This document shows, piece after piece, positions 31,678-41,847 of a DNA stretch of 64,000 bases (position 1 is its first letter; every line of letters starts with the position of its first letter). The stretch comes from Coprinellus micaceus (lineage: Eukaryota; Basidiomycota; Agaricomycetes; Agaricales; Psathyrellaceae). The position numbers were made by a program, and so were the translations under genes. The stretch covers positions 124,001 to 188,000 of the forward strand of contig OX596337.1 in assembly GCA_951394405.1 (NCBI GenBank). Reading direction: 5' to 3'. Below the pieces are notes generated by a model. The model did no database searches. It was not told where the DNA came from and saw nothing but the letters and a program-made list of their open reading frames with translations.

Positions 31678-33516
31678 ATGCGGCTGGGATACTCATATCT
31701 GGGGCCTGCTCTCCTCTTGCTCCAGGGGGCTCTTGTGTCGGGCCAAGCAAGTGGCAGCGGAGCTGGACTCTATCCTCCTGGGCTACTTCCGGTGATCAAC
31801 AAAGCGAATGCATTGCTCTCGACGGGGAACTTTGGAGAGGCTGCTCGGATTTACGGTGAAGCTATAGGTGAGCTCGGTTCACTAATCACAGTGGATCATG
31901 ATGCTAAAGGCGCGAGACCAGAACAGTCACCCTCAGACTATCTGCTCTACTACAAGCGGGCAACGGCGTATCTCTCGCTACAGAGGCACCAAGCTGCCCT
32001 AGATGACTTTGACAAGGTTCTCTCTCTGACTCAGAACACGTTCGACAATGCCTACCTCCAGAAGGCGCGTATTTATTTGAAAGAGGGCGAGTTCGAGGAT
32101 GCCCGCCACTCCTTGTCCACATACCTCAAAGCGAAGAAAGGTGTACGGACAGCGGACATAGAGGAGCTGGAGCAGAGTATCCAGGACGGCGACAGGCTGA
32201 AGGAGAAGGCGGAGAAGGAGCGACGATCCCATCTATGGACGGCATGTGTGGAGACGGCGAGTCAGGCTCTAAGGCATGCTAGCCATTCGCTAGAACTGCG
32301 AGTGTGGAGAGCAGAGTGCGCACTGGCATCTGGGGACGTGGAGAGCTCAGTGGGCGACTTGACGTACGTTTCGCCATCGTTCATTATTCGGAGCATGCTG
32401 ATTTAGGTTCCGAATATCAGCCGACTATCACACCTCCTCCCTCCGTCCACGGAACTCCTCACCCACATCTTCCGACTGTCCTTTTTCCTACTACCCCACT
32501 CCTCTACACCGTCTCCATCATCACCCAAGGAAGCACTCAAGCAATGCATTCATTATGACCCCGACTCGAAGCCCTGCCTCACCCTACACCGACTGCTCAA
32601 GAAACTCGACCGAAGCTTCACGCAACTTGACGACTCCCTTACAAAGGAAGACTGGAAGGGCATCGTCAAGCTCCTCGTCGGTCCCGGGGGTGGCAAGAAC
32701 GGCGACCTTTACGCCACCTTCGAGGATGCTCTGAAAGAGAACATGCAGACCGAGAAGGTTCTCCCTCTCGTACCACCAAAGATCCTCCAAACGAAGAAGA
32801 GGGCGATGCCCGCTATCCAGCTACCCGACGCCGAGAAGTCATCACCACCGCGGCAACACCTTGTCCGATCGCTATGCAAAGCCTACACCCACCTCGCCGA
32901 CACCGTCAAGTCCAAGGTCGAATATAAGACCCAGCGCCAACACTACTGCACACTCCTGCTCTCCCTATCAGACTGCTCCGAGGACGTCGATGGGCTCGTG
33001 GGCAAAGCCGAGTCTCTACTCAGCGAGACTGAGCCAGAGTTCGAAGAGGCGGTGCGACTGTTCGAGCGGGCGTTTGAGAAGGGTGGCAGGAGTGATCGGG
33101 GCGTGCACGAGAGGCTGACGCGGGCGCAGCGTCTCCTCAAACAGAGCCGCAGCAAGGACTACTACAAGATTCTCGGCGTCGACCGCTCTGCGGACGACAG
33201 GACCATCAAGAAGGCCTTCCGCAAGGGCGCCAAGTTCGCCCACCCCGATAAGGGTGGGTCGGAGGCGAAGATGGCGGCGTTGAACGAGGCGTACGAGGTC
33301 CTCTCGAATCCTGAGTTGAGGCAGAGGTTTGATGCGGGCGAGGACCCGATGGATCCGCAGGCGCAGCAGGGCCAACCGTTCCCTGGCGGAGATCCGTTCG
33401 CACAGTTCTTTGGGAACCAGGGGAGGAAGAGGCCGTTCGCGGGGCCGGGTGGGTTCCAGTATCAGCACGGAGGAGATACTGGCGGAGGTGGATTCCACTT
33501 CAGTCATGGATTCTAG
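31678..33516 (+). CDS. DNAJC3/p58IPK-like ER co-chaperone, TPR plus J domain (593 aa)
   Basis: Exons 31678-32363 and 32421-33516 with a 57-nt intron. The acceptor after ATATCAG was chosen because it continues the family sequence ([16 protein letters not shown]); an earlier AG gives an unrelated frame. Residues 1-22 form a signal peptide. TPR-type helices fill most of residues 35-450 (for example [80 protein letters not shown]). The J domain is at about 475-537 with HPD at 503-505 and is followed by a Gly/Phe-rich tail. This architecture matches the ER-luminal Hsp70 (BiP) co-chaperone DNAJC3, which helps folding and modulates ER stress. No ER-retention tetrapeptide is seen at the C terminus (HGF), as is usual for this family. 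Confidence 0.92.
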
Positions 33517-34030
33517 GCGTGGTGGTTGCGTTCATCGAACTTTTAACGAGCACCTGTGTTCGATATGTATTGGTATCACTTGTTCATTCAAATCCGTTGC
33601 TCTATCCCGGAGATTATACGCACACTCTACTACTTTACGGCCTATTACGAAGTTATACGATACCAGTCAGCCCCCTCCCTGTCAGCACTTGAAAGCATGG
33701 GGTGTTGGATATTCTCTATGGAACCACACTCGTGCGAGAACGCATAGCTACCGGTGATGGTGCCAAGTTCCACACCCAGCTGAACATGAGGCGCGTTTTA
33801 TGCCACGGGCGCTTAGACAAAAGCGCAACGCTCGTTCCTCGCAATTGGGCCATGAATGGCTGAGCAGGGGACAATGGTTTCAATATACCGTCGCCATGCC
33901 GCCAGATACGCGCAAGGGACTGGCCGTGGACCATACTCCTCGGTATTTCGCCTTCGCTGAGGTCAATGGAGACTGTCCCAGCCACACCTACTAACCCGGA
34001 CTCCATTTGAGAAGCCACAGAAACAGTGAA
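33517..34030. other. Intergenic
   Basis: No gene. A GCCACGGGCGCTTAGAC word lies at 33802, another copy of the recurring motif. Confidence 0.45.
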
Positions 34031-34037
34031 TATAAAG
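34031..34037 (+). promoter_or_regulatory. TATA-like element
   Basis: TATAAAG, about 86-92 bp upstream of the ATG at 34123. Confidence 0.45.
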
Positions 34038-34122
34038 CAGCTCCCCTACATATCGCAGCTTGGACACTTACCTACCCACTCTACTGCCTAGTCTCGCTTG
34101 TGTGCCACTTCCCACTCCAAGC

Positions 34123-34856
34123 ATGAGCATCGGTCCTGTGTACGATAACACGGGCCGCTGGATACCTCGCTACGACAGACTCGCTTCACTCGACCGACAG
34201 CCTGGTCAACCTGATTCCTGGGTCTACAACGAGACTGCGATATACTTCGATACGGAGACCCTAGGGGGCAAGAATTGCACCGGTGACCTTGAGCACGGCA
34301 TTCAAATGGCTCTTTTACTGGAGCCATCTATGCAGTTTGATAGGGCGTATACCATGAAACATGCCAGCAAAGAGCCTATCCTCCGCGGTGGGGTCGAAGG
34401 GGCTAGGTATCTGGAGATCGCGCTCTCGTACGGCGGTCATACTCACCATCGAGAAATTGACCTTCTTGACCTAGAGGAGCCGTTCACAAGGCTCTACTTG
34501 GCAAAAGAAATTGCAACAGGGTATGCGCGTCTATTTGATGTAAGTTCGTCACTTTTCTGCCACACTCACAGAACTTACATGTGTTCATGTTCCAACATAC
34601 ACAGGCAATCAAACCGGATCTCAAGTTTTACCAGCTGGTACTTTATGAGCTGACCTTTGTGAAAATGATCCATCGTGTGCTTGGAGATCGACTTGTCAAC
34701 GTCTGGAGGCCTATCGTCAAAATAGATCCATGCCTCGCACCACTAGCGCCCAGGCCGAAGGTCGTTCGGCACCCCAGTGGCCTCGGTGCTGTACAGGTGC
34801 CCGATACCCCTCGGAAGTCCGCCTTGAAGTGCCAACCGTCGAATAGCCCTAGTTAG
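34123..34856 (+). CDS. Unknown protein (222 aa, two exons)
   Basis: Exons 34123-34539 and 34605-34856; the 65-nt intron is a clean GTAAGT..ACACAG. The first ATG of the frame is 34123 (MSIGPVYDNTGRWIPRYDRL). The protein has no signal peptide or membrane span. Readable segments are NETAIYFDTETLGGKNCTGD, EHGIQMALLLEPSMQF, EIALSYGGHTHHREIDLLDL and FYQLVLYELTFVKMIHRVLG. The last third is proline-rich. I cannot assign a family. It is tail-to-tail with the NACHT gene, only 115 bp separating the stop codons. Confidence 0.7.
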
Positions 34857-34971
34857 GGATGGCAGCGTTCCATAGGATTTTGGGGGTTCTCGCGTCTCGC
34901 CATTGCCGGTTTTGATCGTTCTACACCTATAGTATTTCACTGGAAGCTGTGATAGTCAAATACAGAAAGTC

Positions 34972-37168
34972 TCATCCCCAAGCAGTCATAGTGCCATATG
35001 ACAATGTCCTGCGGGGTCGCAACGATGGATAACGTTCATAAATAGCCTCCCTCCACCGCGTACAGTCTGATTTGCACCGGAAAAAGGGACACTGAGAACT
35101 CGTTAGTGTCGAAACCGACCCAGTGTCTGGGCAACTCACATTCTTGTGCACGAGTTTGGCCATGGTTTCTGGGAAGTCCACCACAGAGAAGCGTGAAGAC
35201 CGGGTTTCGCTTGAGAAACGAAGCCATTCATCCGGGTCGCATTGAGAGAGAAGGGTGGTGTCAGGCACAATGCTCCATTCGTATCTTGTGACCATCGGGG
35301 TCAGCAGGTCAAGAAAACACATTTTGAAGGTCGGGAGTAATGCCGGGTCGATTGAGACTTCTGGACCACCCGCTGCGCGAGTCCCGTCGTTCGTGAGCCA
35401 GGACGACGGAGTGAATGCAGTGAAAGTAAAGACCCGTACTCACACATCAAAGTCCTGGCGCACCGCTCCCATAACCACCTCTCGACCGTATCCTTGCTGA
35501 TGTCCGGAAAGGCAGCCCCACATCGCAAGTCATCTCCAAGGTAATCGAGGAAAGATTTGTGGTAGAAAGCGTGTGTTGCGTTCCGGCCTCCCCCGGTGAC
35601 TAAGGACTGCGAGAGTTCGAGCTCGTCCCCATAGCGGAAGGAGTCACAAGGGAGATCGGAGTCCGCTTCACGGGTATACACCAGCGAAGGTAGTCCAAGG
35701 AGGATCCGTGCTTGTCCTGCGCTGTCCTCGAACAGCCGATCGATGGTCCAAGCAGAACAAGGCGCGGGCTTCTGGAAACGACCCCAAGCATCCTTCGTTT
35801 CTATGCCAAGGGAACCAAGAACTTGAATTGCTTTGAGCCAGACGACGGTGTCGGTGGGGCTTGGGCTCCACTGAAGGATAGAAGTATAGAGTTCATCCAA
35901 TATACTGAATGGGTTTGAGGTGGCTTTCCGTTTGAGCTTGAGAACGATCTCGAGCTGCGCCTGCGGAGATTGAGGAGGTGTGTCGATGAAGCGAAGGACA
36001 GTCGCAACGTAGATAAACTGCCCAGAGGCATCTTGAACTAGCTTGTCGATTTCTTCCTCCGTAGGCCATGTCGAATGATCGAGGCCATACCGTCGACAAA
36101 GATCGGCGAACTTGCACTTGAGGAACAGCCGGATGTCGTCGTCGGGGCCGTACTTCTCGTCTAGGAATATTTCGTTAACTTCGCCGGAGGTGACGTTGGC
36201 GAAGAATCCCCTAATCCAGGTTTCCGGACGGCTAGCGATGATAACGCGGAAGGGGAATGCTGGGTCCTTGACTGCCCGTAGCAGTACGGATAAGACTTCG
36301 ACCTGGTCATTCTGCCTCGACCGACCGGGAACATCGTAGTGGTCCTCGCCACACTCATCTACCCCGTCGACGAGGATAATAACGGGGCTAGTCGAGGTTG
36401 AGGAATCCGCACGCTCGGATTCCCGGAGCGGCTGTAAGATTAAAACTTCCATCTGCTCTTGCAAGCTCATTTTGAACACTGCCGGGTCTTCACGAATAGC
36501 CGACAACATCTTCGCCGATATCCGTTCCTTGAAAGCTGGGTGTCGCTGGAGCTGATAGGCAAGGGTCGTCACAAAACCTCGCTTCGACATCCTCTCCACC
36601 GTTGCTACAAAGGAGGAGAAAAAGAAAGTCGCGGCTAGCTGCCCTGTCTTTTTGAACTTGTCGGAAAGGGTGCCCATGATAGCGGATTTGCCCGTCCCAG
36701 CTGGACCTGTCAACCATAGGACTTCATCCGGCTCGCCACAGGATGTCCACCCGAATATATCCTCCTGTACAGCCTTTCTTGTTTCCTCATGGCACTTTGG
36801 CGCGTCGAAGCGATCGGCAGAGTTGTGCATGCATCCCGTGGCAACATGCGCCACCAATTCTATTGATTCGAGATTAGGTTAAGCGCTCTCGCTCAGTTCG
36901 GAGGGCTGTTCTACTCACTATCCATCGGATCGGAGAAACCTACCTCAAAACAATTGTACACTCCAGCGTTGATCTCGACCCTGTTCGAGTATTGTCCTCC
37001 ACCTAAACGGACCGTTCACAGTCAGTTCATCGATCTCCAGGCCGAACCTTCATTAAGCTGTATTCCCCACCAACACTCACCGCTTACATTGACGGAGGTC
37101 GTCCCCGATCGATGGTATGTCCGGGCGTTAACTTGAGATGCGCTACCTACGTTGAGGGCCGTGAGCAT
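34972..37168 (-). CDS. NACHT-domain STAND ATPase (5' exons uncertain)
   Basis: The core is secure: minus-strand exons 35444-36859, 35140-35372 and 34972-35091, introns 71 and 48 nt, about 589 codons. The NACHT module shows a P-loop (LTGPAGTGKSAIM), Walker B (VIILVDGVDEC), a FRVIIASRPE strand and the downstream helical winged-helix region (YKSFLDYL-type block, here HKSFLDYLGDD). It ends in a CRRYG..to..WERCART segment and a short cysteine-containing tail without WD40 or ankyrin repeats. The first codon of the core exon is not ATG. Two plausible upstream exons (37081-37168 starting MLTALNVGSASQV, and 36944-37002 reading GGQYSNRVEINAGVYNCFE) resemble N termini of mushroom NACHT proteins. Their join to the core is out of phase by one base. 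Either a splice site is misread or the gene carries a frameshift. Fungal STAND proteins are linked to self/non-self recognition and programmed cell death. Confidence 0.83.
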
Positions 37169-38351
37169 GGCTGCGATGTGGTGGGCCAAGGGTAAAGGGC
37201 ACTTACCCCGTGTTTGCCTTCTAATAGATAAGACACCGCTTCTCCCCCTGACTAAGCTACTAGTAGGCGCCTACTTCCCCGTCCTTCGGGGCGAGGGCAC
37301 CAGGGCGGCCCTTCTTTGGCAGTATCTTGACAGCTGCCAGATTTACATAAGGTCAAATGCAGGGGTGCGGCGGAGGACCATAGGCAAGAGAAGGTTGTCA
37401 CCCCATTGGATGGTTGCGCTCACTCTACGAGGCGCCAAATCCAAGATTTAGTCGACCATACCGGCATGTTACGACGTGCGGAGCCAGCGAGCCTTGGGAG
37501 CGACAATGTTGGTACTCAGCACTGGGCGCTGTTGTTCAAGAGGGCAGAGTACATCGAGTCTATTGGTGTGCACGTCAATGACAAGATGATCAGAGACATT
37601 TGCATCAATGAACCTTTCGCACCGAAAACGTTATGGAGTATCGCCCTGCCCCTCTCAGGACATTTCTACAGAGCAACCTGGCATCCTAGGAAGAGGGGTC
37701 CGTCGCGCCCATCCCCTCCAGAATGCACCGGAGGAGGGATTCTGGGAAGCTGGGCCAGCTGTGTGCCTGTAGTCCTCGCCGGTGAGTTGCTTCAACCAGA
37801 TCTGAGATGAATTTGCGAAATGATCAGTAGCAGGGTTTCCCGTCGAGGCTCAGGTGGATGGAGGGACATGGCGGTCAAAATCAAGGACTAAACGGCCCAG
37901 TTCCCACACAGCCGGGGCCCGGCGCGCCCCGACCAAACTATTCGTCTTTTTTTCTCTCCACCATAAACTACGATGCGTGTCCATTGCAACGCAGTGGTCG
38001 TATATCGCCAGTCTGGAGTCGGGCCAGGGGAAAATAACCACCATGGCGCCGTTTTCGCTTCGACCTTTTCCGAGTCACGTGTGTGTGTGACGTCTTGGAT
38101 GTTTCCACAATAGGCGCCCGCCGCGAGTATCCTAGAAATTGTCCCTATGAAAGTTGGATGCAAACGTGGCCCGTTGTGTGGCAGGAGGTACCGACATGGG
38201 TCGGCCTGAATTTTGCATTCCGGCAATGGGTGGGGCTGATCTAACTTCAGAGTGGGATGGACACCACAAATATTAAACGAGGTCCTCCAAGATTATGATG
38301 GTTATTGTGCGTTACAGAAGGAAGCAATAACTATGGCGGAATGAGAGAATT
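37169..38351. other. Intergenic, no gene seen
   Basis: Short open frames only. This is the 5' flank of the NACHT gene and the ancestral 3' flank of the 41 kb gene before the LINE insertion. Confidence 0.4.
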
Positions 38352-38370
38352 GAATAGTACTGATATGGGC
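38352..38370 (+). repeat. LINE target-site duplication, left copy
   Basis: GAATAGTACTGATATGGGC, identical over 19 bp to 41082-41100 at the far end of the poly(A) tract. Confidence 0.93.
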
Positions 38371-39762
38371 CTACGCCCCATGTGGCAACCGACGGAACCA
38401 AGCTCAGACCCAGAGGAAACCGAAGCGACACAAAACCCAAGAGAGATGAACCAGGAGAACGACTACGAGAGAGAGAAATGTCAGTCACTCTCACAAATGT
38501 TCCGAGTGTTCACACAAAACTCCCCAGAGCCCTCGTATGGGGCCCAGAAAAAGCGAAAAAGGGAACAGAACCCAAACAAGACGGTCGTGTACACAGACGG
38601 ATCATGCACAAACCCCGGATATGAAGAGGCCAAAGCGGGAGCAGGGGTATGGTTCGGTCACGGCGACAGTCGAAATAAAGCACTGCGAGTACCCAGTGAC
38701 CTCCCCCAAACAAATAACTCGGCCGAAGCCCTCGCTGTACTGGTTGCAATATCGGAGACGCCGAGCAGAGATGATCTCATTATAAAAACGGACTCGAAAT
38801 TCGTGATCGACGCACTCACCAGAGGAAGAGAGAGAATAGAGGAGACGGACTGGCTAGCCCAGACGAACAGAGACACCCTTGAACCAGCCATCGCAAAGAT
38901 AAGGAGAAGAAGAGGAAAGACAACATTGGTTAAAGTAAAGGGACACAGCGGGATAGAAGGGAACGAGGAAGCAGACAAGTTAGCAGCGAAAGGCGCCGAG
39001 CAAACTGAAGCGCCGAAGGTGGACACGAAAATACGCCGCAACCAACAAGTCAAGGGAGCCCAACTGAACAAGATGACCCAGGGCCTACTATACAAAGGAA
39101 TTAGGAGAGTAAAAATAGCAAAGGTACCAGAGAGAAGAAGGACGATCGCCGGCCTGGATGCCGCACGCCATGCCACAAAAGACCGAACAGGGCTGACCCC
39201 GTTGGACCAAACCATTTGGAAGGCAACAAGGAAGAAAACCATCCCAAACAATCGTCAGAAAGAGTTCCTATGGAGACTAGCGCACGACTCACTGAAGTGT
39301 GGATCCTTCTGGGAAGGGAAAAACGGGTGCGAACACATGGTGGACTGCCCGTCGTGCGAAGTCACGGAGACCGCTGAGCACACCCTCACCGACTGCAGAA
39401 GCTCAGGGCAAGACATAATATGGAAACTAGTGCGAAAAGTATGCGAAGAAAGAAACATACCCTTCGAACACCCCAGCATCGGCGCGATAACGAGCTGCGG
39501 GATCCCGAGTGTGAAGAACGGGGAGACAGGAAAGATTCGAACAGGAGCAAGCCGACTACTCACCATACTAACCGCTCAATCTGCCCACCTCATATGGAAA
39601 CTGAGGTGCGAGTGGCGAATGGGGAGAGGAGGGGACCTCACAAAGACCCACCCGAGGAGGGAAATCCACAATCGATGGGTCGACATGATAAACCGGACGA
39701 TTCCCGCTACTTTAGTAGAGGGTATACCGGTGCTGAAATCTGCCTCAAGCCAATCGATGTAA
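38371..39762 (+). CDS. C-terminal part of LINE ORF2: RNase H domain plus zinc knuckle (truncated)
   Basis: The frame is open across the left duplication and runs to TAA at 39762, giving about 463 residues of element-encoded protein. The RNase H domain has all expected acidic and histidine residues: TVVYTDGSCTNPG (first Asp), NNSAEALAVLVA (Glu), IIKTDSKFVID (Asp), and VKVKGHSGIEGNEEADKLAA (His and last Asp). Downstream is a CCHC-type knuckle in the context CPSCEVTETAEHTLTDC, as found after RNase H in many fungal LINEs. There is no reverse transcriptase. It has no native start codon and is probably not expressed as a functional protein by itself. Confidence 0.9.
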   Translation, partial: LRPMWQPTEPSSDPEETEATQNPREMNQENDYEREKCQSLSQMFRVFTQNSPEPSYGAQKKRKREQNPNKTVVYTDGSCTNPGYEEAKAGAGVWFGHGDSRNKALRVPSDLPQTNNSAEALAVLVAISETPSRDDLIIKTDSKFVIDALTRGRERIEETDWLAQTNRDTLEPAIAKIRRRRGKTTLVKVKGHSGIEGNEEADKLAAKGAEQTEAPKVDTKIRRNQQVKGAQLNKMTQGLLYKGIRRVKIAKVPERRRTIAGLDAARHATKDRTGLTPLDQTIWKATRKKTIPNNRQKEFLWRLAHDSLKCGSFWEGKNGCEHMVDCPSCEVTETAEHTLTDCRSSGQDIIWKLVRKVCEERNIPFEHPSIGAITSCGIPSVKNGETGKIRTGASRLLTILTAQSAHLIWKLRCEWRMGRGGDLTKTHPRREIHNRWVDMINRTIPATLVEGIPVLKSASSQSM

Positions 39763-41042
39763 AACAAGGGCCAGTGGGAGTTTCTTGCTCGATATATCCA
39801 ATTTTAGGACCGTCTCGGACCGCTTGCTTAAAATAGATCTACCGCGCGTCCGTCGTTTACGCGTCTCGTATGTGCCAGACGAAGCAGACCCATTAAGACG
39901 ACGACTCGACTCCATTAATCGGTGCCCGAATCGCTTCCCCTCCCCACCCACCTCTCTCCACCGGAGCCCAATTAGCCCACTGTGTCTGGATCGCGGATAC
40001 CGGATTCTAATGTCCACCACGATGGCCGTTTCTATGTATCTTCTTTTTTGGCCTCGCGCTCCAAGGGTGCATTGCTGCGAATCCTTTTAGTGAAGGTGTC
40101 GTGGCTAGCGACGTTTATCATCTCTCGCACTATGAATAACACGTCTACCGCTGCCAACTTATCTCAACCAATGTCCACAAACTGGGGACCGGCGCGGTTA
40201 CTGCAAGGGATCAGCAGACAGGCAGTGACGCAACAGCTGGGCAGATCGACGCAGGGGATTTGTTTGTGAAGACTAGCACAAAAACGTGAGCCCCGACAGA
40301 TAACTTTGGCCGCAAATCGCCCTGACCGCATGGTTTCGAATGGAAACGCTCGATCCCTTTTGGATCCCTCCACTCCTGCGAAGGGCGACGCCATCCTTTG
40401 TTTCCAACCCAACCGGCAGATGAGGTTGTACGGTTCTCAACGGGAGGACCCGGAGATCCCGTTCGAGTTTCCGCTAGTTTCCGCTCTTCAGAGATAACCG
40501 TAAACACCGGACTGTGTATTTGGGCGAAGGGGTACTCAAACCACGGTTCGAGGGGCGAGAGCATGCAGGGGGAGTCCACTGGCGAGAATGAAATGTTTGT
40601 AAAATATGTACAGTACAATCAGAACGGTTGCCGGGGGGTAGCGGGCTTGACCACTCGTTGGTGCTTATGGATAAAGTTTGACATCATGGCGGCGAAAAGC
40701 CGGGAACGCATCCGAGGGGCTCCACGGCCCGCAACGGTATTCCACACCTGGACAAACACACTACAAGATGAGTCAATACTAGAAGACATAATATCTTGGA
40801 AGCGATGGAAGGTAGAAGGGGTTTTAGTGGGTATTATCGCCAGGTGAGGAACGGCAGAGGCCCACCAGCGAGAGAGCCCAAAATGGGCCAGAGTCCCACA
40901 CTACCGACCTGGGCGATGGCAGGTTGGTGTGCCGAAATGCATTTCCTCTCGGTGTCCTCCCCCATCGCAAGCGGACGAAAGTCCAAACCCAGCCGTACGC
41001 CCGTCAACTACTGGGGACACCCGGCGTACATCACGGCTACAC

Positions 41043-41043
<1 letters not shown>

Positions 41044-41081
<38 letters not shown>
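41044..41081 (+). repeat. Poly(A) tail of the LINE
   Basis: 38 consecutive A residues, directly followed by the right target duplication. Confidence 0.97.
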
Positions 41082-41083
<2 letters not shown>

Positions 41084-41100
41084 ATAGTACTGATATGGGC
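41082..41100 (+). repeat. LINE target-site duplication, right copy
   Basis: Exact copy of 38352-38370. It lies 48 bp beyond the stop codon of the minus-strand gene at 41149, so the element probably landed in that gene's 3' untranslated region or terminator. Confidence 0.93.
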
Positions 41101-41148
41101 TGTGATGATACCTACTGAGGAAAGCACGCACGAGGCTAGCTCTGGCAG

Positions 41149-41847
41149 TTAGTGTCTACGAGCCGCCGTGCTGACATTGGTATCATGCGCCACCTGAGCC
41201 TCCCATACCTGCATCCCATCTTTGAGTACGTCGGTGCGCACCACTTGGTAGAGGATGGCGTGCCTGAAGTCGCTCGATGCTACCTCAGGTGATCTCAGCC
41301 GCTTGTCCTGCTTGGCGTCCTACCATCAGCACGATTAGCTGATGGCTCCAAATCAAAGTGGCGTAGAGTGACGTACCTGCAAGAGGTTTCTATATCCCCT
41401 TGCTATCCCGCAAACTAGCATCCCAGCGCTCAAGTCACTTGGGACGATGTAATAGCGATTGAGGATCGTGGTGTTCCCCCCTGCCTGCGTCGCGCCGCGA
41501 ATTTTGATTTTCACTTGGACGCTGTCCCCAGCATCCGATGGGAACGCGCGACGACTACCGGACTCCAATAGCTCCTCGGCGGCCCGCATTGCCTTGCAAA
41601 CAGCCTCCAACATTTTTCTCTCTTGCTTCTCTAGCAGTGCTGTCTCCAGGAGTGAGGCAAACTGCGCTAGTTGAACGCTCGCGCTATCCGTGGAGATGGC
41701 CTTGCCCCGAGGGATGAAGCAGACACTTTCTCCTGGAGTCAAGAGAATGTGATACCGTCCTAGTGCCTCAACGGAGTCACCAGAGCTCTGGAGGTTGCGC
41801 CAGATTTGGTCGATGCCTTCGGGTAGAATTTGGGAGTCCGTTGACAT
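41149..41847 (-). CDS. Unknown protein, paralog of the 30 kb gene (213 aa)
   Basis: Minus-strand exons 41377-41847 and 41149-41319 with a 57-nt intron at the same position as in the paralog (after NLLQ). The start MSTDSQILPEGIDQIW was chosen by alignment with the paralog (MSALFQAFPEDVDQIW); an upstream in-frame ATG at 42000 would add 51 residues with no counterpart. Shared blocks include LTPGESVCFIPRGKAISTDS, ASVQLAQFASLLE, AMRAAEELLESGSRRAFPSD, YYIVPSDLSAGMLVCGIARG and HAILYQVVRTDVLKDGMQVW. A five-residue insert (GGNTT) distinguishes it. Function unknown. A LINE has inserted 48 bp past its stop codon, which may alter its 3' end. Confidence 0.82.

Larger units (their letters stand above)
38371..41081 (+). 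mobile_element. 5'-truncated non-LTR retrotransposon (LINE), recent insertion
   Basis: The element is bounded by a perfect 19-bp duplication (38352-38370 and 41082-41100) and ends in 38 uninterrupted A residues (41044-41081), the hallmarks of target-primed reverse transcription. It starts inside an open frame that carries RNase H and a zinc knuckle, so the reverse transcriptase and endonuclease parts are missing through 5' truncation. About 1.28 kb of 3' sequence follows the stop codon. The intact TSD and long poly(A) tract point to a young copy, so related full-length copies should exist elsewhere in the genome. Confidence 0.93.

Noticed and set aside
38658..39251. Minus-strand open frames opposite the RNase H ORF
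   Set aside because: Shadows of the strongly biased LINE coding sequence.
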